Shown here: positions 26,347-35,089 of the stretch, one piece after another
How positions within the stretch are numbered: position 1 is the stretch's first letter
Layout of the letters: each line of letters starts with the position of its first letter
Assembly: GCF_003664035.1 (NCBI RefSeq)
Contig: NZ_RCCK01000011.1
Coordinates: 930,001 to 994,000, forward strand
Reading direction: 5' to 3'
Length of the DNA stretch: 64,000 nt
Source of the DNA: Pedobacter alluvionis
Lineage (GTDB): Bacteria > Bacteroidota > Bacteroidia > Sphingobacteriales > Sphingobacteriaceae
Notes under the pieces: generated by a model
Told to the model about the DNA's origin: nothing
Databases searched by the model: none
Seen by the model: only the letters and a program-made list of their open reading frames with translations
Made by a program: the position numbers and the translations under genes

Positions 26347-26464
26347 AATTTTGAGTTTTAGATTTTTGTGTTTTCCTATTTCAAATTTATATTTTGCAAG
26401 TTGTTGCAAGTTTAAGACGCTGTTAACAAATTAATTTTCCAGTTCATTTAGCCAGATACATGAA

Positions 26465-26495
26465 ACAAAAAATCCCGAGAACTTGCACCGGGATT
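26465..26495 (-). terminator. Terminator of the beta-propeller gene
   Basis: AATCCCGAG / ACCGGGATT-type stem (26471-26495), followed by a T-tract on the minus strand, 31 bases after the stop codon. Confidence 0.88.
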
Positions 26496-26525
26496 CAAAC
26501 CTCATCATGGATAAGTAAAAGAATT

Positions 26526-28067
26526 TTATATCTTATCGGGCTGGTAAAACCTTACCGTTCCATCAGCTTCGTTAGAAACGATGAGCATGCTTCTGCCATT
26601 CGGGCTATCTTTTGGTTTAACAAACATCAAACCTTCTGGTGCATCGCCGGTAGAGAATAACTGAACAAATTTTGGTGCTGCCGGATTAGTTACATCATAA
26701 ATAGCAATTGCATCTGCACGTTCCATGCCAATAAAAGCTAAAGTTTGCCCGTTTACCTCAGCCACGGCGATCCCTTCAACCTCAACCCCTTTTTTATTTG
26801 CTCTTTTGGGGTCATATTTTCCGGCATCCGACACTTTTTGCGCCAGTTCTTTGCCTATATTGGCCACTAACTGACCAGTATTGGCATTAATAATGCTGAA
26901 ACTGCGGGTGCTAAACGAATACAGTTCATCATAATCACCATCGCCATCCGTATCGCCATAATTTTTCGCAACGATAAGTTTACCCAAATTTTCATTTAAC
27001 TTTAGTGTTGCCGCATTCGGGAATTTAACAGGATCTAGGATCAGTTTACTGCTGCCCACCTCTATTTCTTCGGATGTTTCTTTCGACCAATCACGTGTAT
27101 CGCCCTCATTGGCTAAGGCCAGGTAAGCATTACCGTTTACGGTAAAATAAGATATGGCATCAGGCAGGTAAAAACCCTTAACCTGCCATGTTTTAAATTC
27201 TGGCTTATCATCTTTTACTGTAAAATCAACGGCATTTTCTGCAATACTGAAATCCCTAGTGCCCAATGGGATGATTTTGTTGATTTTGCCTGCAACGATA
27301 TCAACTTCTGCTACGCCATTGTTTTCCTGTAAGGTAACGTAGGCTTTTTTAGAGTCTACACTTACGGTGATGTACTCTGGTTCTATATCTTGGGCAAAAC
27401 TTGCATTTGGGCCATAAATGCGAAATCCATTGGCAATTAGGCTTGATTTTTCTGATTCTAATCCAGCAAAATTAAACGTTTTAACTGCATAATTATCTTT
27501 GATATTGATAACCGAGATGCTTCCAACGGGATCAACAGTATAGCTTGCATTTGGCTCGCCTTCGTTTGCAGATAAAATATAATTTCCATCCGGACTGAAA
27601 GTTACCATATCTGGCATAGCACCTACGGTGATTTTTTTAACTTCTGATAAATCTGATGTTTTCAGCACCAAAACATCGCCATTACCTTGTTTATCCGCAC
27701 CATCTAAAGCGATTGCCAATAAACCGTTACTAACTGCAACGCTATTGATACCAGCGTTAGCTGCAAAGGTTAAAGTTTGTAATTTTGTAACAGTTGGATA
27801 TTTGCTCATGTCTACAACATCAACCTTGGTTCCCCCGTCATTACTTACTACAAACAATCTTTTTGTTAAGGGATCGTAAGCAGAAATTTCTGAAGCGAAT
27901 TCCCCACCTAAATCAATAGAAGCAGTTTCTTTGAAGCTGTCGATTTTTTCAGGAACGATAGTTTCGATTGGAGGATCTACAATCGGATCATCAGTTGAAT
28001 CTTTTTTGCAGGCAGCAAATGCCAACGACACAATAAGGATTGCACCAAATAGTTTTTTACAGTTCAT
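26526..28067 (-). CDS. Choice-of-anchor I family beta-propeller lipoprotein
   Basis: 513 residues from the ATG at 28067 (an earlier start at 28106 is less likely). The signal ends at lipobox 'LAFAAC' and 'KKDSTDD'. The rest is a WD40/YVTN-like propeller with repeated units such as 'MPDMVTFSPDGNYILSANEG' and 'EPEYITVSVDSKKAYVTLQE'. It also has 'YGDTDGDGDYDELYSF', which looks like a calcium-binding loop. This pattern is typical of the choice-of-anchor I family, found on many bacterial surfaces and of unknown activity. It sits alone, with its own terminator. Confidence 0.85.
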   Translation of the reverse strand: MNCKKLFGAILIVSLAFAACKKDSTDDPIVDPPIETIVPEKIDSFKETASIDLGGEFASEISAYDPLTKRLFVVSNDGGTKVDVVDMSKYPTVTKLQTLTFAANAGINSVAVSNGLLAIALDGADKQGNGDVLVLKTSDLSEVKKITVGAMPDMVTFSPDGNYILSANEGEPNASYTVDPVGSISVINIKDNYAVKTFNFAGLESEKSSLIANGFRIYGPNASFAQDIEPEYITVSVDSKKAYVTLQENNGVAEVDIVAGKINKIIPLGTRDFSIAENAVDFTVKDDKPEFKTWQVKGFYLPDAISYFTVNGNAYLALANEGDTRDWSKETSEEIEVGSSKLILDPVKFPNAATLKLNENLGKLIVAKNYGDTDGDGDYDELYSFSTRSFSIINANTGQLVANIGKELAQKVSDAGKYDPKRANKKGVEVEGIAVAEVNGQTLAFIGMERADAIAIYDVTNPAAPKFVQLFSTGDAPEGLMFVKPKDSPNGRSMLIVSNEADGTVRFYQPDKI

Positions 28068-28193
28068 GGTTTGTTTAATATCTGAGCCGCAAAAATAGAA
28101 GTGCAAAACGCTATTTTTCAGCCTGCGAACATTATCATTTGGTTAAGGAATTGTGAAGAAAGACTAGAGCGGAAAGGGGAATGCAGAGCTGCC

Positions 28194-28297
28194 TTCATTT
28201 CGAGTATAGTGCAACGAAGTCGAGAACCCGGAGGCTCTACGCAGCTAAATCTGCCTAAATAGATCTCTCCATTTCACTGCGTTACAGTCGAGATGAC
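28194..28297. repeat. Dispersed ~105-bp inverted-repeat element, copy 2 of 3
   Basis: It starts TTCATTTCGAGTATAGTGCA and ends TTACAGTCGAGATGAC. The interior words CTAAATCTGCCTAAATAGAT and CTCTCCATTTCACTGCG match the copies at 2295 and 47522. It fills part of the 28107-28441 spacer, where nothing else but a terminator is seen. Confidence 0.8.
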
Positions 28298-28373
28298 GGT
28301 ACTCTGGGGTGGTTATCCCGTTAAACTTTTTCTATCATTAAAGCGTTCTCACAATGACGGAGAGGGACTAAAA

Positions 28374-28410
28374 CAAAAAAATCCCGATATAAATACCGGG
28401 ATTTTTTATT
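28374..28410. terminator. Terminator of lpdA
   Basis: AATCCCG / CGGGATT stem (28380-28403) with T-tracts on both strands. It lies 31 bases after the lpdA stop. Confidence 0.85.
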
Positions 28411-28441
28411 CGTTTTGCTGAAACAGGTTCAGCTACTATTA

Positions 28442-29848
28442 TTAAATATGTATTGCTCTGTTATCAGTTGCAGCAAGAGCTGCTTCTTTCAACGCTTCGG
28501 TATAAGTTGGATGTGCATGGCAGGTACGTGCAATATCTTCTGCAGATGCACGGAACTCCATCGCAATTACAGCTTCAGCAATCATATCCGCAGCACGCGG
28601 GCCAATCATATGTACACCTAAAACCTCATCAGTTGTAGCGTCAGCCAAAACTTTAATAAAACCATCAGTATCCATACTTGCTTTCGCACGTCCGCTGGCT
28701 TTGAAAGGGAAAGATCCTGCTTTATATTTAGTTCCTTTTTCTTTCAGTTGCTCTTCAGTTAAACCAACAGATGCAACTTCTGGCCAGGTGTAAACAACAC
28801 CCGGAATTAAGTTATAATTGATATGTGGTTTTTGTCCTGCGATAGTTTCTGCCACATAAGTACCTTCATCTTCGGCTTTGTGCGCTAACATTGCACCGGT
28901 AATTACATCTCCAATGGCGTAAACACCAGCAACAGAAGTTTCTAAATGCTCATTTACAGGGACTTTTTTCCCTCTTTCTTCTATTGTGATTCCTATTTTA
29001 TCTAAACCCAGACCTTCCGTATAAGCCGTACGGCCAACAGCCACGATGCAATAATCAGCGTCGAAATTTACGGCTTCACCCTTCGCATTTTCTGCAGTAA
29101 CCGTTACTGTTTTACCATTACTTGTAGCACCGGTAACTTTATGATTCATAAAGAATTCCATGCCGAGGTTTTTCTTCAATACGCGTTGAAGTTCTTTACC
29201 TAAACTTGCATCCATTGTTGCAATGATGGATGGCAAAAACTCAATTACTGAAACTTTTGTGCCTAAACGGGCGTAAACAGAACCTAACTCCAAACCGATA
29301 ACACCGCCGCCAATTACAACCATCGACTTTGGAACTTCTTTAATATTTAAAGCCTCTGTTGAAGTAATAATGCGTTTTTTATCAATTGGCAAAAATGGCA
29401 AAGCTGTAGGTTTAGAACCTGTAGCAATGATTACATTTTTAGCGGTTAAGGTCTCCGTAGAACCATCAGCCTTTGTGATTAAAACCGTGTTTTTATCTAC
29501 AAATGAACCAACGCCTTCGTAAGAATCGATTTTATTTTTCTTGAACAAATAAGTAATACCGGCCGTATTTTGTGCAACAACATCGTCTTTACGGGCGATC
29601 ATTTGTGGCATATTTACTTTAAGGCTTTTTAAATCGATACCGTGAGTAGTAAATGTATGAGCAGCATTATGAAAATGCTCTGATGAATCTAACAAAGCTT
29701 TAGATGGGATACAACCAACGTTTAAGCAAGTACCTCCAAAAGTTTTATATTTTTCTACTACTGCAGTTTTTAAACCTAACTGAGCACAACGGATTGCGCC
29801 AACATAACCGCCCGGCCCTGAACCGATAACAACGACATCGTATTGCAT
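28442..29848 (-). CDS. lpdA: Dihydrolipoyl dehydrogenase (E3)
   Basis: 468 residues from the Met at 29848 ('MQYDVVVIGSGPGGYVGA'). Start at 29875 adds 9 residues. This FAD enzyme re-oxidises lipoamide in the pyruvate, 2-oxoglutarate or glycine-cleavage complexes. The FAD motif is GSGPGG. The redox disulfide is in 'GGTCLNVGCIPSK'. The NAD motif is 'VVIGGGVIGLELG'. The C-terminal catalytic 'HAHPTYTE' holds the His-Glu pair. The partner E1 and E2 genes are not adjacent. Confidence 0.96.
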   Translation of the reverse strand: MQYDVVVIGSGPGGYVGAIRCAQLGLKTAVVEKYKTFGGTCLNVGCIPSKALLDSSEHFHNAAHTFTTHGIDLKSLKVNMPQMIARKDDVVAQNTAGITYLFKKNKIDSYEGVGSFVDKNTVLITKADGSTETLTAKNVIIATGSKPTALPFLPIDKKRIITSTEALNIKEVPKSMVVIGGGVIGLELGSVYARLGTKVSVIEFLPSIIATMDASLGKELQRVLKKNLGMEFFMNHKVTGATSNGKTVTVTAENAKGEAVNFDADYCIVAVGRTAYTEGLGLDKIGITIEERGKKVPVNEHLETSVAGVYAIGDVITGAMLAHKAEDEGTYVAETIAGQKPHINYNLIPGVVYTWPEVASVGLTEEQLKEKGTKYKAGSFPFKASGRAKASMDTDGFIKVLADATTDEVLGVHMIGPRAADMIAEAVIAMEFRASAEDIARTCHAHPTYTEALKEAALAATDNRAIHI

Positions 29849-30101
29849 AATTTCTTGAGAATTTTGATTAGCCAAATGTAGGGAAAAAAGGCGGAAAGCT
29901 GAAAGTCGATTAGGCTATAGAAATTGCTTATTAGTCATTTGTTTATCAGTTATGGCTTATAGCATTAGCTTATGGTTCAATATAAGGCTCAATAGGATAT
30001 TCTTTAAAAGTTCAAAAGCCTATATGTTGCTGAGCGTATAAAACATTTTACTTTAAAAGGATAAAATGTTTTGGGCTAAGCAAATGCACTAATGCCTCCT
30101 C

Positions 30102-30458
30102 TTAAAGCCCTTGCCCAAAAGTGAGTAAATTACTGTCAGGATCAAGCATAGCAAATTCTTTTTGCCCCCACGGTTTTGTTTGCAAATGCCCATTCGGATG
30201 AATGCTTTGTTTAGTATCCAGCATCCATTTGTATAAATCCTCTATATCATCTGTACGGATATAAACCTGACCATAGTTTTCTTTTGGGTCAAGTGTTTCG
30301 AATAAAAAAAAGTGAATCTGAACATGGTCTTTTTGTACCATGAGGTAATCCTTAAAATTGTCGGCGCCAATATCTTTAAAGCCCAATTTATTCACATAAA
30401 AATCTCTGGTGATTTCTTTATCACGCATTGGAAGCTTCGGATTGATTTCTGTTAGCAT
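30102..30458 (-). CDS. VOC-family protein (glyoxalase/bleomycin-resistance type)
   Basis: 118 residues with the beta-alpha-beta-beta-beta VOC fold: 'INPKLPMRDKEITRDFYVNKLGF' at the start, 'VQIHFFLFETLDP' in the middle and 'FAMLDPDSNLLTFGQ' at the end, where the last metal ligand usually lies. It is most like the small bleomycin-binding type proteins that bind drugs without an enzymatic step. It is the last gene of a five-gene minus-strand run, 62 bases after the Crp/Fnr regulator. Confidence 0.88.
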   Translation of the reverse strand: MLTEINPKLPMRDKEITRDFYVNKLGFKDIGADNFKDYLMVQKDHVQIHFFLFETLDPKENYGQVYIRTDDIEDLYKWMLDTKQSIHPNGHLQTKPWGQKEFAMLDPDSNLLTFGQGL

Positions 30459-30520
30459 ATTTTTTTATTTCAAAAATGAGGAATTTTCTCAAAAGCAGCA
30501 CTTGATCGAAATCATGAAAT

Positions 30521-31072
30521 TCAATAGTTCGCTCTAACCCTGCTTAGTGTTTCGGGAGTTATTTTAAGATATGAAGCGATCATTTTAACCGGAAAAACCT
30601 GTACAATGAGCGGCTTTGCATTTTTAATATAATTATATTTTTGGACAGGGCTTAATGCATTGTCGAAAAGGTAAGTCCGGTGATTAGCCTGATCAAAAAT
30701 TCTTCCCAATTGTAAAAAAGACTGCGACCTGGCAATCAGCTTGTGCAGGTTGATTAAACTCAATTCAATTACTTCTGCATCCTCAAATGCTTTAATAGTA
30801 GTGGCTGATGGCACTTGTTCAATCAAACTCGGATGATTAAACATCCATTCTTTGGCTAAGTGCAGATCTATAATTGTTTCAGTTACATGATCAGACTGAA
30901 ATTGAACAAAAGATCCAGATAGAATGAAATAGACAGATTGGCAAATCTCACCTTGGCGCAATACCGTATCTTTTTTCTTAACTATTTTTCGCAGTGCTTT
31001 TTCTTCAAAAAGAAGCAGATCATGGGATGAAAATGATCCGACACTGGCTAAAATTTCCTGAGCTGACATCAT
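30521..31072 (-). CDS. Crp/Fnr-family cyclic-nucleotide-binding regulator
   Basis: 183 residues with an N-terminal cNMP-binding domain (about 25-125, 'LRQGEICQSVYFILSGSFVQF') and a C-terminal segment with 'MIASYLKITPETLSRVR' (about 163-179), which is a helix-turn-helix. The C-terminal domain is short, as in the small Bacteroidota members of this group. The ligand is unknown. It lies between the VOC and DUF2306 genes in the same direction (41 bases after the latter), which fits a local regulator. Confidence 0.92.
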   Translation of the reverse strand: MMSAQEILASVGSFSSHDLLLFEEKALRKIVKKKDTVLRQGEICQSVYFILSGSFVQFQSDHVTETIIDLHLAKEWMFNHPSLIEQVPSATTIKAFEDAEVIELSLINLHKLIARSQSFLQLGRIFDQANHRTYLFDNALSPVQKYNYIKNAKPLIVQVFPVKMIASYLKITPETLSRVRANY

Positions 31073-31113
31073 ATAAAATTCAATTATTTCAGCTGATAGG
31101 GCATCAAAACAAC

Positions 31114-31722
31114 TTATTGGTTAGCGGCTTTTCTGGTAATTAAATAGCCAACAATCAAATTTGGAACCCAGCACAGCCAGGCAACAACCAGATAGGCTTT
31201 TGAAAAATCACCATAAATAATGGTCAAAATTGGCAGCCAAATCCTTAATGTTACCGCAGCAAAACAAGCGGCATAGCTATAAATCATCATTTTTTGATGT
31301 TTTTCAACTTCTCCTTGTTTAATATGTAAATAAGCTTTTAAAGTAGTGTAAAACCAAATGATACCTAAACAAATAAATCCAGCGGAAGAAATCCACCCAC
31401 CTGTTGCAAAAAAACCAATATAAATACCAGCTAATGCACTAAGCAGCACAGCAACCACATAAACCTTACCCATTTTTCGGTGTAATGCCATTCGCCTGTT
31501 TCTCATTTTCGAACTGAATTGTGTCCAACCAATAAATAAAGCGATTCCTCCGAAAATGATATGCGTATAAAAACCAATGTTCCAGAACGTATTGCTTAAC
31601 AACTCAATCGACTTTGAATTTAACAACCCAAATTTTCTATCGATAAAAAAGTAAATCATTGGATAGAGCCCAATCAGCAATGCGAAAGTTGCAAATAAAA
31701 TCCATAATCCTTTTTTTACCAT
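31114..31722 (-). CDS. DUF2306-type membrane protein
   Basis: 202 residues with about six membrane helices. It starts 'MVKKGLWILFATFALLIGLYP'. The motif 'HIIFGGIALFIGWTQFSSKMRNRRMALHRKMGKVY' region (about 54-88) with His and Arg residues is typical of DUF2306. The function is unknown. Conserved His residues (for example His55 and in 'ALHRKMG' and 'VEKHQKMM') could bind haem or metal. It is second in the run, 44 bases after the HAD gene. Confidence 0.8.
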   Translation of the reverse strand: MVKKGLWILFATFALLIGLYPMIYFFIDRKFGLLNSKSIELLSNTFWNIGFYTHIIFGGIALFIGWTQFSSKMRNRRMALHRKMGKVYVVAVLLSALAGIYIGFFATGGWISSAGFICLGIIWFYTTLKAYLHIKQGEVEKHQKMMIYSYAACFAAVTLRIWLPILTIIYGDFSKAYLVVAWLCWVPNLIVGYLITRKAANQ

Positions 31723-31766
31723 GTCAAGTTCTTTTGCTTTATGCTAAGCTAGTTAATTTTCAAGAA

Positions 31767-32432
31767 CTAAATCAATTCCCTCTTCAGCATAAATTCTTTG
31801 GCATTTGCAAAACTGAGGAAAAGTTCATCAGCGATTTTTAGTTTTTGATGTGCACGCACATTATTCTGTATAGCGTAACAGGTTATGCCTGCTGCAAGAG
31901 CAGATTTTACTCCATTCAGGGTATCTTCAAAAACGATACATTCTTCTTTCGCTACACCTAAACGCTCCACACAAAGATTGTAACTTTCGGGATCAGGTTT
32001 TGATTTGCTAACATCTGTACGGGTGATAAACAAATTGAAATATTTAGCCAAACCATTTCGTTCAAAAACAGCTTCAACATCAATTTTCGGACTGGCTGTA
32101 ACCACCGCTAGTGTAAGCCCTTTTTCATAAGCCAATTGAATAAATTCTAAGGCATAAGGCATCAACTCAATATTAGTCGTTCTAAAACCATCAAAAGTTA
32201 TCTTTTCTCTTCTATTGATGAAGTCTTCTAACTCTTCTTTGATTTTATACCGGTCTATAATCGTTTTTGCATTTTTCGGTAGCGGGATCCCAGCATAATT
32301 GCTTAACCAATCTTTAAATTCGATATTCACATTATAGGGGCATAAAAACGTATTCCAACAGTCGAAATGAAATTTTTCCGAATCAATTAATGTACCGTCT
32401 AAATCGAAAAGCAGGGCTTTTATTTTATTCAT
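31767..32432 (-). CDS. HAD-superfamily phosphatase/mutase (beta-phosphoglucomutase-like)
   Basis: 221 residues with the HAD nucleophile motif 'LLFDLDGTLIDSE' at 8-20, a helical cap domain (about 20-90), motif II 'LAVVTAS', motif III Lys in 'KSKPDPESY', and motif IV 'CIVFEDTLNGVKSALAAG'. The cap resembles the beta-phosphoglucomutase subgroup, but the substrate cannot be named. It starts 24 bases after the phytase-like gene stop, in the same direction. Confidence 0.9.
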   Translation of the reverse strand: MNKIKALLFDLDGTLIDSEKFHFDCWNTFLCPYNVNIEFKDWLSNYAGIPLPKNAKTIIDRYKIKEELEDFINRREKITFDGFRTTNIELMPYALEFIQLAYEKGLTLAVVTASPKIDVEAVFERNGLAKYFNLFITRTDVSKSKPDPESYNLCVERLGVAKEECIVFEDTLNGVKSALAAGITCYAIQNNVRAHQKLKIADELFLSFANAKEFMLKRELI

Positions 32433-32456
32433 TATAAATTTTTAACTGAAATTAGC

Positions 32457-33662
32457 TTATGGGATTATCTCGAAAAGGAAAAACTGCTGCACCTGCGATT
32501 TTCCAAAATTATTATCTACACAAAATATTAAAGAACGATGCCCATTTGTAAGTTTTGGACCAAAAGATACCCCTTCAAAATTATCGATGTGCCTGTTTAA
32601 GGTATCAAAATCGAAAAGTAGTTTTTTGCTTAAGGGCTTTGGCGGATTTTTAACGAAAGATGCATTATCAATCTCATTTTCCGCGCCGTTCAAATCAACC
32701 AGGTAAAGTTTTAAGAAGGCATGGTCATCATGCCCTTTTGCCCAGGCCCTTTCCATAACCAAAAGTGTGTGATTGTTAATGGCTAGTATTTCAGAAATCC
32801 CATTTACATTCCAATCGTTTTCAACGGTAGGTTTAACTGGCAATGCACCCAGATTATAAGCATATTGGGCGATATTCTTTTTAGTCGCTACATCAAACTT
32901 TAAAACCCGGGTTAAAGCTTTATCATATTCAAAAGCAGCTTGAGGTCCATCCTGGTAAAGTGGCTCTTCTAAGCTGGCGTATAATGTTTTGTACTGATCA
33001 GCATAGGTCAAGCCTTCAAACAATGCATTTTTTCGTGGGCCGCTCTCTGTTTTGGTAAAGTGAAAACCCTTAGGTATTGGAATGGTATCTAAAAATTTTT
33101 CGGTGGTAGAAATAAAAGTTAAACTGGGTTGAACAATGGTAGTATCTCCGTTTTTAAACAACCTTTCTCCTTCGCTACTCCAGATCAATTGTTCAGTAAC
33201 CGGATTATAACGAACGGATTCCCCATCTGGTTTTACACTTTTATCGGTACCATATTTGGGATATTGTTTTCCGTTTTCCTGTAAGAGAAAAGTAACTCTT
33301 GTGATTCGGATGGTATCAATTTTATTTCCTTTGAGATCAATCTGTGCAGTGTAAATCCTTGCCGGACTAAATTGCGACGGATCATCACTGATCATATAAT
33401 ACTGGTTCTTTTTTACATCATAATCAATCCCCGACAAACCACCAACAACCGTATTTTGGAAAATCGGATTTAAGGGCATAATGTATTCATCCAGAAACTT
33501 TATTGACGAAACACTGGTTTCATGTTGCTTAACCTCCACATGTTTGGCTATTGAGCAAGAGGAGAATACAATAGCAAAAATACAGTAAACAAAGATGAAT
33601 GGACGTCTGGGTTTCAAATCGAAATGTTTAAGCCGTAAAAATATAGAATTTTGGCTACTCAC
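32457..33662 (-). CDS. Esterase-like phytase-family lipoprotein
   Basis: 401 residues from a GTG at 33662. A TTG at 33617 would give 'MKPRRPFIFVYCIFAIVFSS' with Cys at the lipobox 'FSSC', a better signal, so the true start is uncertain. The body has 'GGLSGIDYDVKKNQYYMISDD', 'NALFEGLTYADQYKTLYASLEEPL' and 'IDNFEGVSFGPKL', the pattern of the esterase-like phytase domain, a beta-propeller fold. It is probably a surface or periplasmic lipoprotein. The substrate is not known. It is the first gene of the minus-strand run down to the VOC gene. Confidence 0.85.
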   Translation of the reverse strand: MSSQNSIFLRLKHFDLKPRRPFIFVYCIFAIVFSSCSIAKHVEVKQHETSVSSIKFLDEYIMPLNPIFQNTVVGGLSGIDYDVKKNQYYMISDDPSQFSPARIYTAQIDLKGNKIDTIRITRVTFLLQENGKQYPKYGTDKSVKPDGESVRYNPVTEQLIWSSEGERLFKNGDTTIVQPSLTFISTTEKFLDTIPIPKGFHFTKTESGPRKNALFEGLTYADQYKTLYASLEEPLYQDGPQAAFEYDKALTRVLKFDVATKKNIAQYAYNLGALPVKPTVENDWNVNGISEILAINNHTLLVMERAWAKGHDDHAFLKLYLVDLNGAENEIDNASFVKNPPKPLSKKLLFDFDTLNRHIDNFEGVSFGPKLTNGHRSLIFCVDNNFGKSQVQQFFLFEIIP

Positions 33663-33794
33663 AATATTTCATACTGAATTTATTTCAATACGTGGCTTTT
33701 CACTTCACTACGGGTCAGGGTCTTCTCGTAGCAAATTTCCCCAATTAGAAACTCAGTGGCGTTGGATATTCCGATCTGACAAAAATTGAATTAC

Positions 33795-33820
33795 AGATAC
33801 TGAAACAAGTTCAGTATGAC
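33795..33820. repeat. ATACTGAA/TTCAGTAT hairpin repeat
   Basis: AGATACTGAAACAAGTTC then AGTATGAC. The 8-bp arms are perfect. A related hairpin with other arm bases, ACCCTGAA / TTCAGGGT, is at 46773-46800 in the opposite orientation. The rest of the spacer (33663-33927) holds nothing recognisable. Confidence 0.65.
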
Positions 33821-33927
33821 GTACAGCGAGAATTAAACGAAACAGTCGGATGGTAACATCCAACTGCACATTTACTGGAACTATACGTGGTGTCAGATGT
33901 TACCATCTGGCACTTATTAAACTAAGA

Positions 33928-34761
33928 TTAAAACAGCTTACCAATTACACGGTAAGTAATATTTGTTCCGTCAACTATTTCTTCGTAATAAACATCATCA
34001 GGCGAAACAAAATATTTTTCATTTTTAATGGTCACTTCTCTGCATCCTTCAGGCAATTGGTTAATAATATCACCAATGTTATGCGTATCAACCGAGCCTT
34101 CTGTCGTATTTAAAACGCCATCTTTTCCAGCTACTATATATACTGTTTTACCATCGGCATTTTCTTTTTGGGTATAATAAACGCCTTTGTATTCGTAATA
34201 ATCAATCCCATTAATGTTTACCTGATTTGCATCAGATGGTAAATTCGGAACTTCAGCACCAACCGGTGGCGTTACCACTTCGTATTGATCGTTATTTTGT
34301 TGATAGAACAATCCTCCGGAATAATAAAACTGTGTTGGGCCATACCAGAATGGGTAATAGCCGTAAGGCAGTACACCAATCCGGATACCTAAAAACGGCC
34401 TGTAAAAATTGTAATAACGATAGTATGGTCTGTAATAGGGTCTTCCATAACCAAATCTGTAACCATAACCCGGTCTACCATAACCCGGACGATAACCTGA
34501 CCGGTTATAACCATAACTTACTCTGCCAGAACGGATACCTGCAGAAAAGTTCCCTCTGCCTGGCACACGCATAGCTGGCTGACGGGAAAAAGAGCCACCA
34601 CCTCTTGACGAGCCAATTGAGCCCGATCTGCCCCCGCCGAAAGAGCCTCCTCCACCTCCGCTCCTGCTTGGCCGCTGTGCAGAAACACTTTCGATACTCA
34701 AGGTTGCGATCATCGCTGCTGCAGCGAAAACAACCAATCCTTTATTTAATAACCTGTTCAT
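33928..34761 (-). CDS. DUF6515-like secreted Gly/Tyr-rich protein
   Basis: 277 residues: signal peptide (about 1-29, ending 'ESVSAQ'), a low-complexity Gly/Ser/Arg region (30-65), a Tyr/Arg/Gly/Pro-rich region ('GYGRPYYRPYYRYYNFYRP', about 85-130) and a C-terminal part with repeated 'INGIDYYEYKGVYYTQKEN' and 'IKNEKYFVSPDDVYYEEIV' motifs (about 165-275). This matches the DUF6515 pattern. The function is unknown. An outer-membrane or surface place is likely. It stands alone between the phytase-like gene and the CocE hydrolases. Confidence 0.75.
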   Translation of the reverse strand: MNRLLNKGLVVFAAAAMIATLSIESVSAQRPSRSGGGGGSFGGGRSGSIGSSRGGGSFSRQPAMRVPGRGNFSAGIRSGRVSYGYNRSGYRPGYGRPGYGYRFGYGRPYYRPYYRYYNFYRPFLGIRIGVLPYGYYPFWYGPTQFYYSGGLFYQQNNDQYEVVTPPVGAEVPNLPSDANQVNINGIDYYEYKGVYYTQKENADGKTVYIVAGKDGVLNTTEGSVDTHNIGDIINQLPEGCREVTIKNEKYFVSPDDVYYEEIVDGTNITYRVIGKLF

Positions 34762-35089
34762 TGTTTTGTGTTTATGTCGATTGTCTATATGACGGTGAAA
34801 ACTCCTAAAAGATTACCCCTTAACACTTTTTAACTAAATTTTGATAAAGTGATGACTAAAATAGCGTTATAAATATCAGTATCCCGTTCCCCATTTTTGA
34901 TTATTTAACCACAAAAACACAAAGTTCTTTTTGCACACCAGGCTTCTGACCTCGGTCTTCCGATTTTCGGACTATTCCATAATCCATCATACCTTATTAC
35001 ATCTTTACTAACAAACCTTTTACGAGCTATTTTTTCTTATCAATCGTTAATCACCTATATTTAAATTTTATTCCTAAAAACCAGCTTAA
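34762..35089. other. Spacer before the first CocE hydrolase gene
   Basis: 328 bases without a gene. It is AT-rich, with a short patch 'CTCGGTCTTCCGATTTTCGG' (34952-34971) like the degenerate GTC/TTC/CGA words also seen near 45290. The divergent promoters of the DUF6515 and CocE genes should lie here, but I could not place them. Confidence 0.5.
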
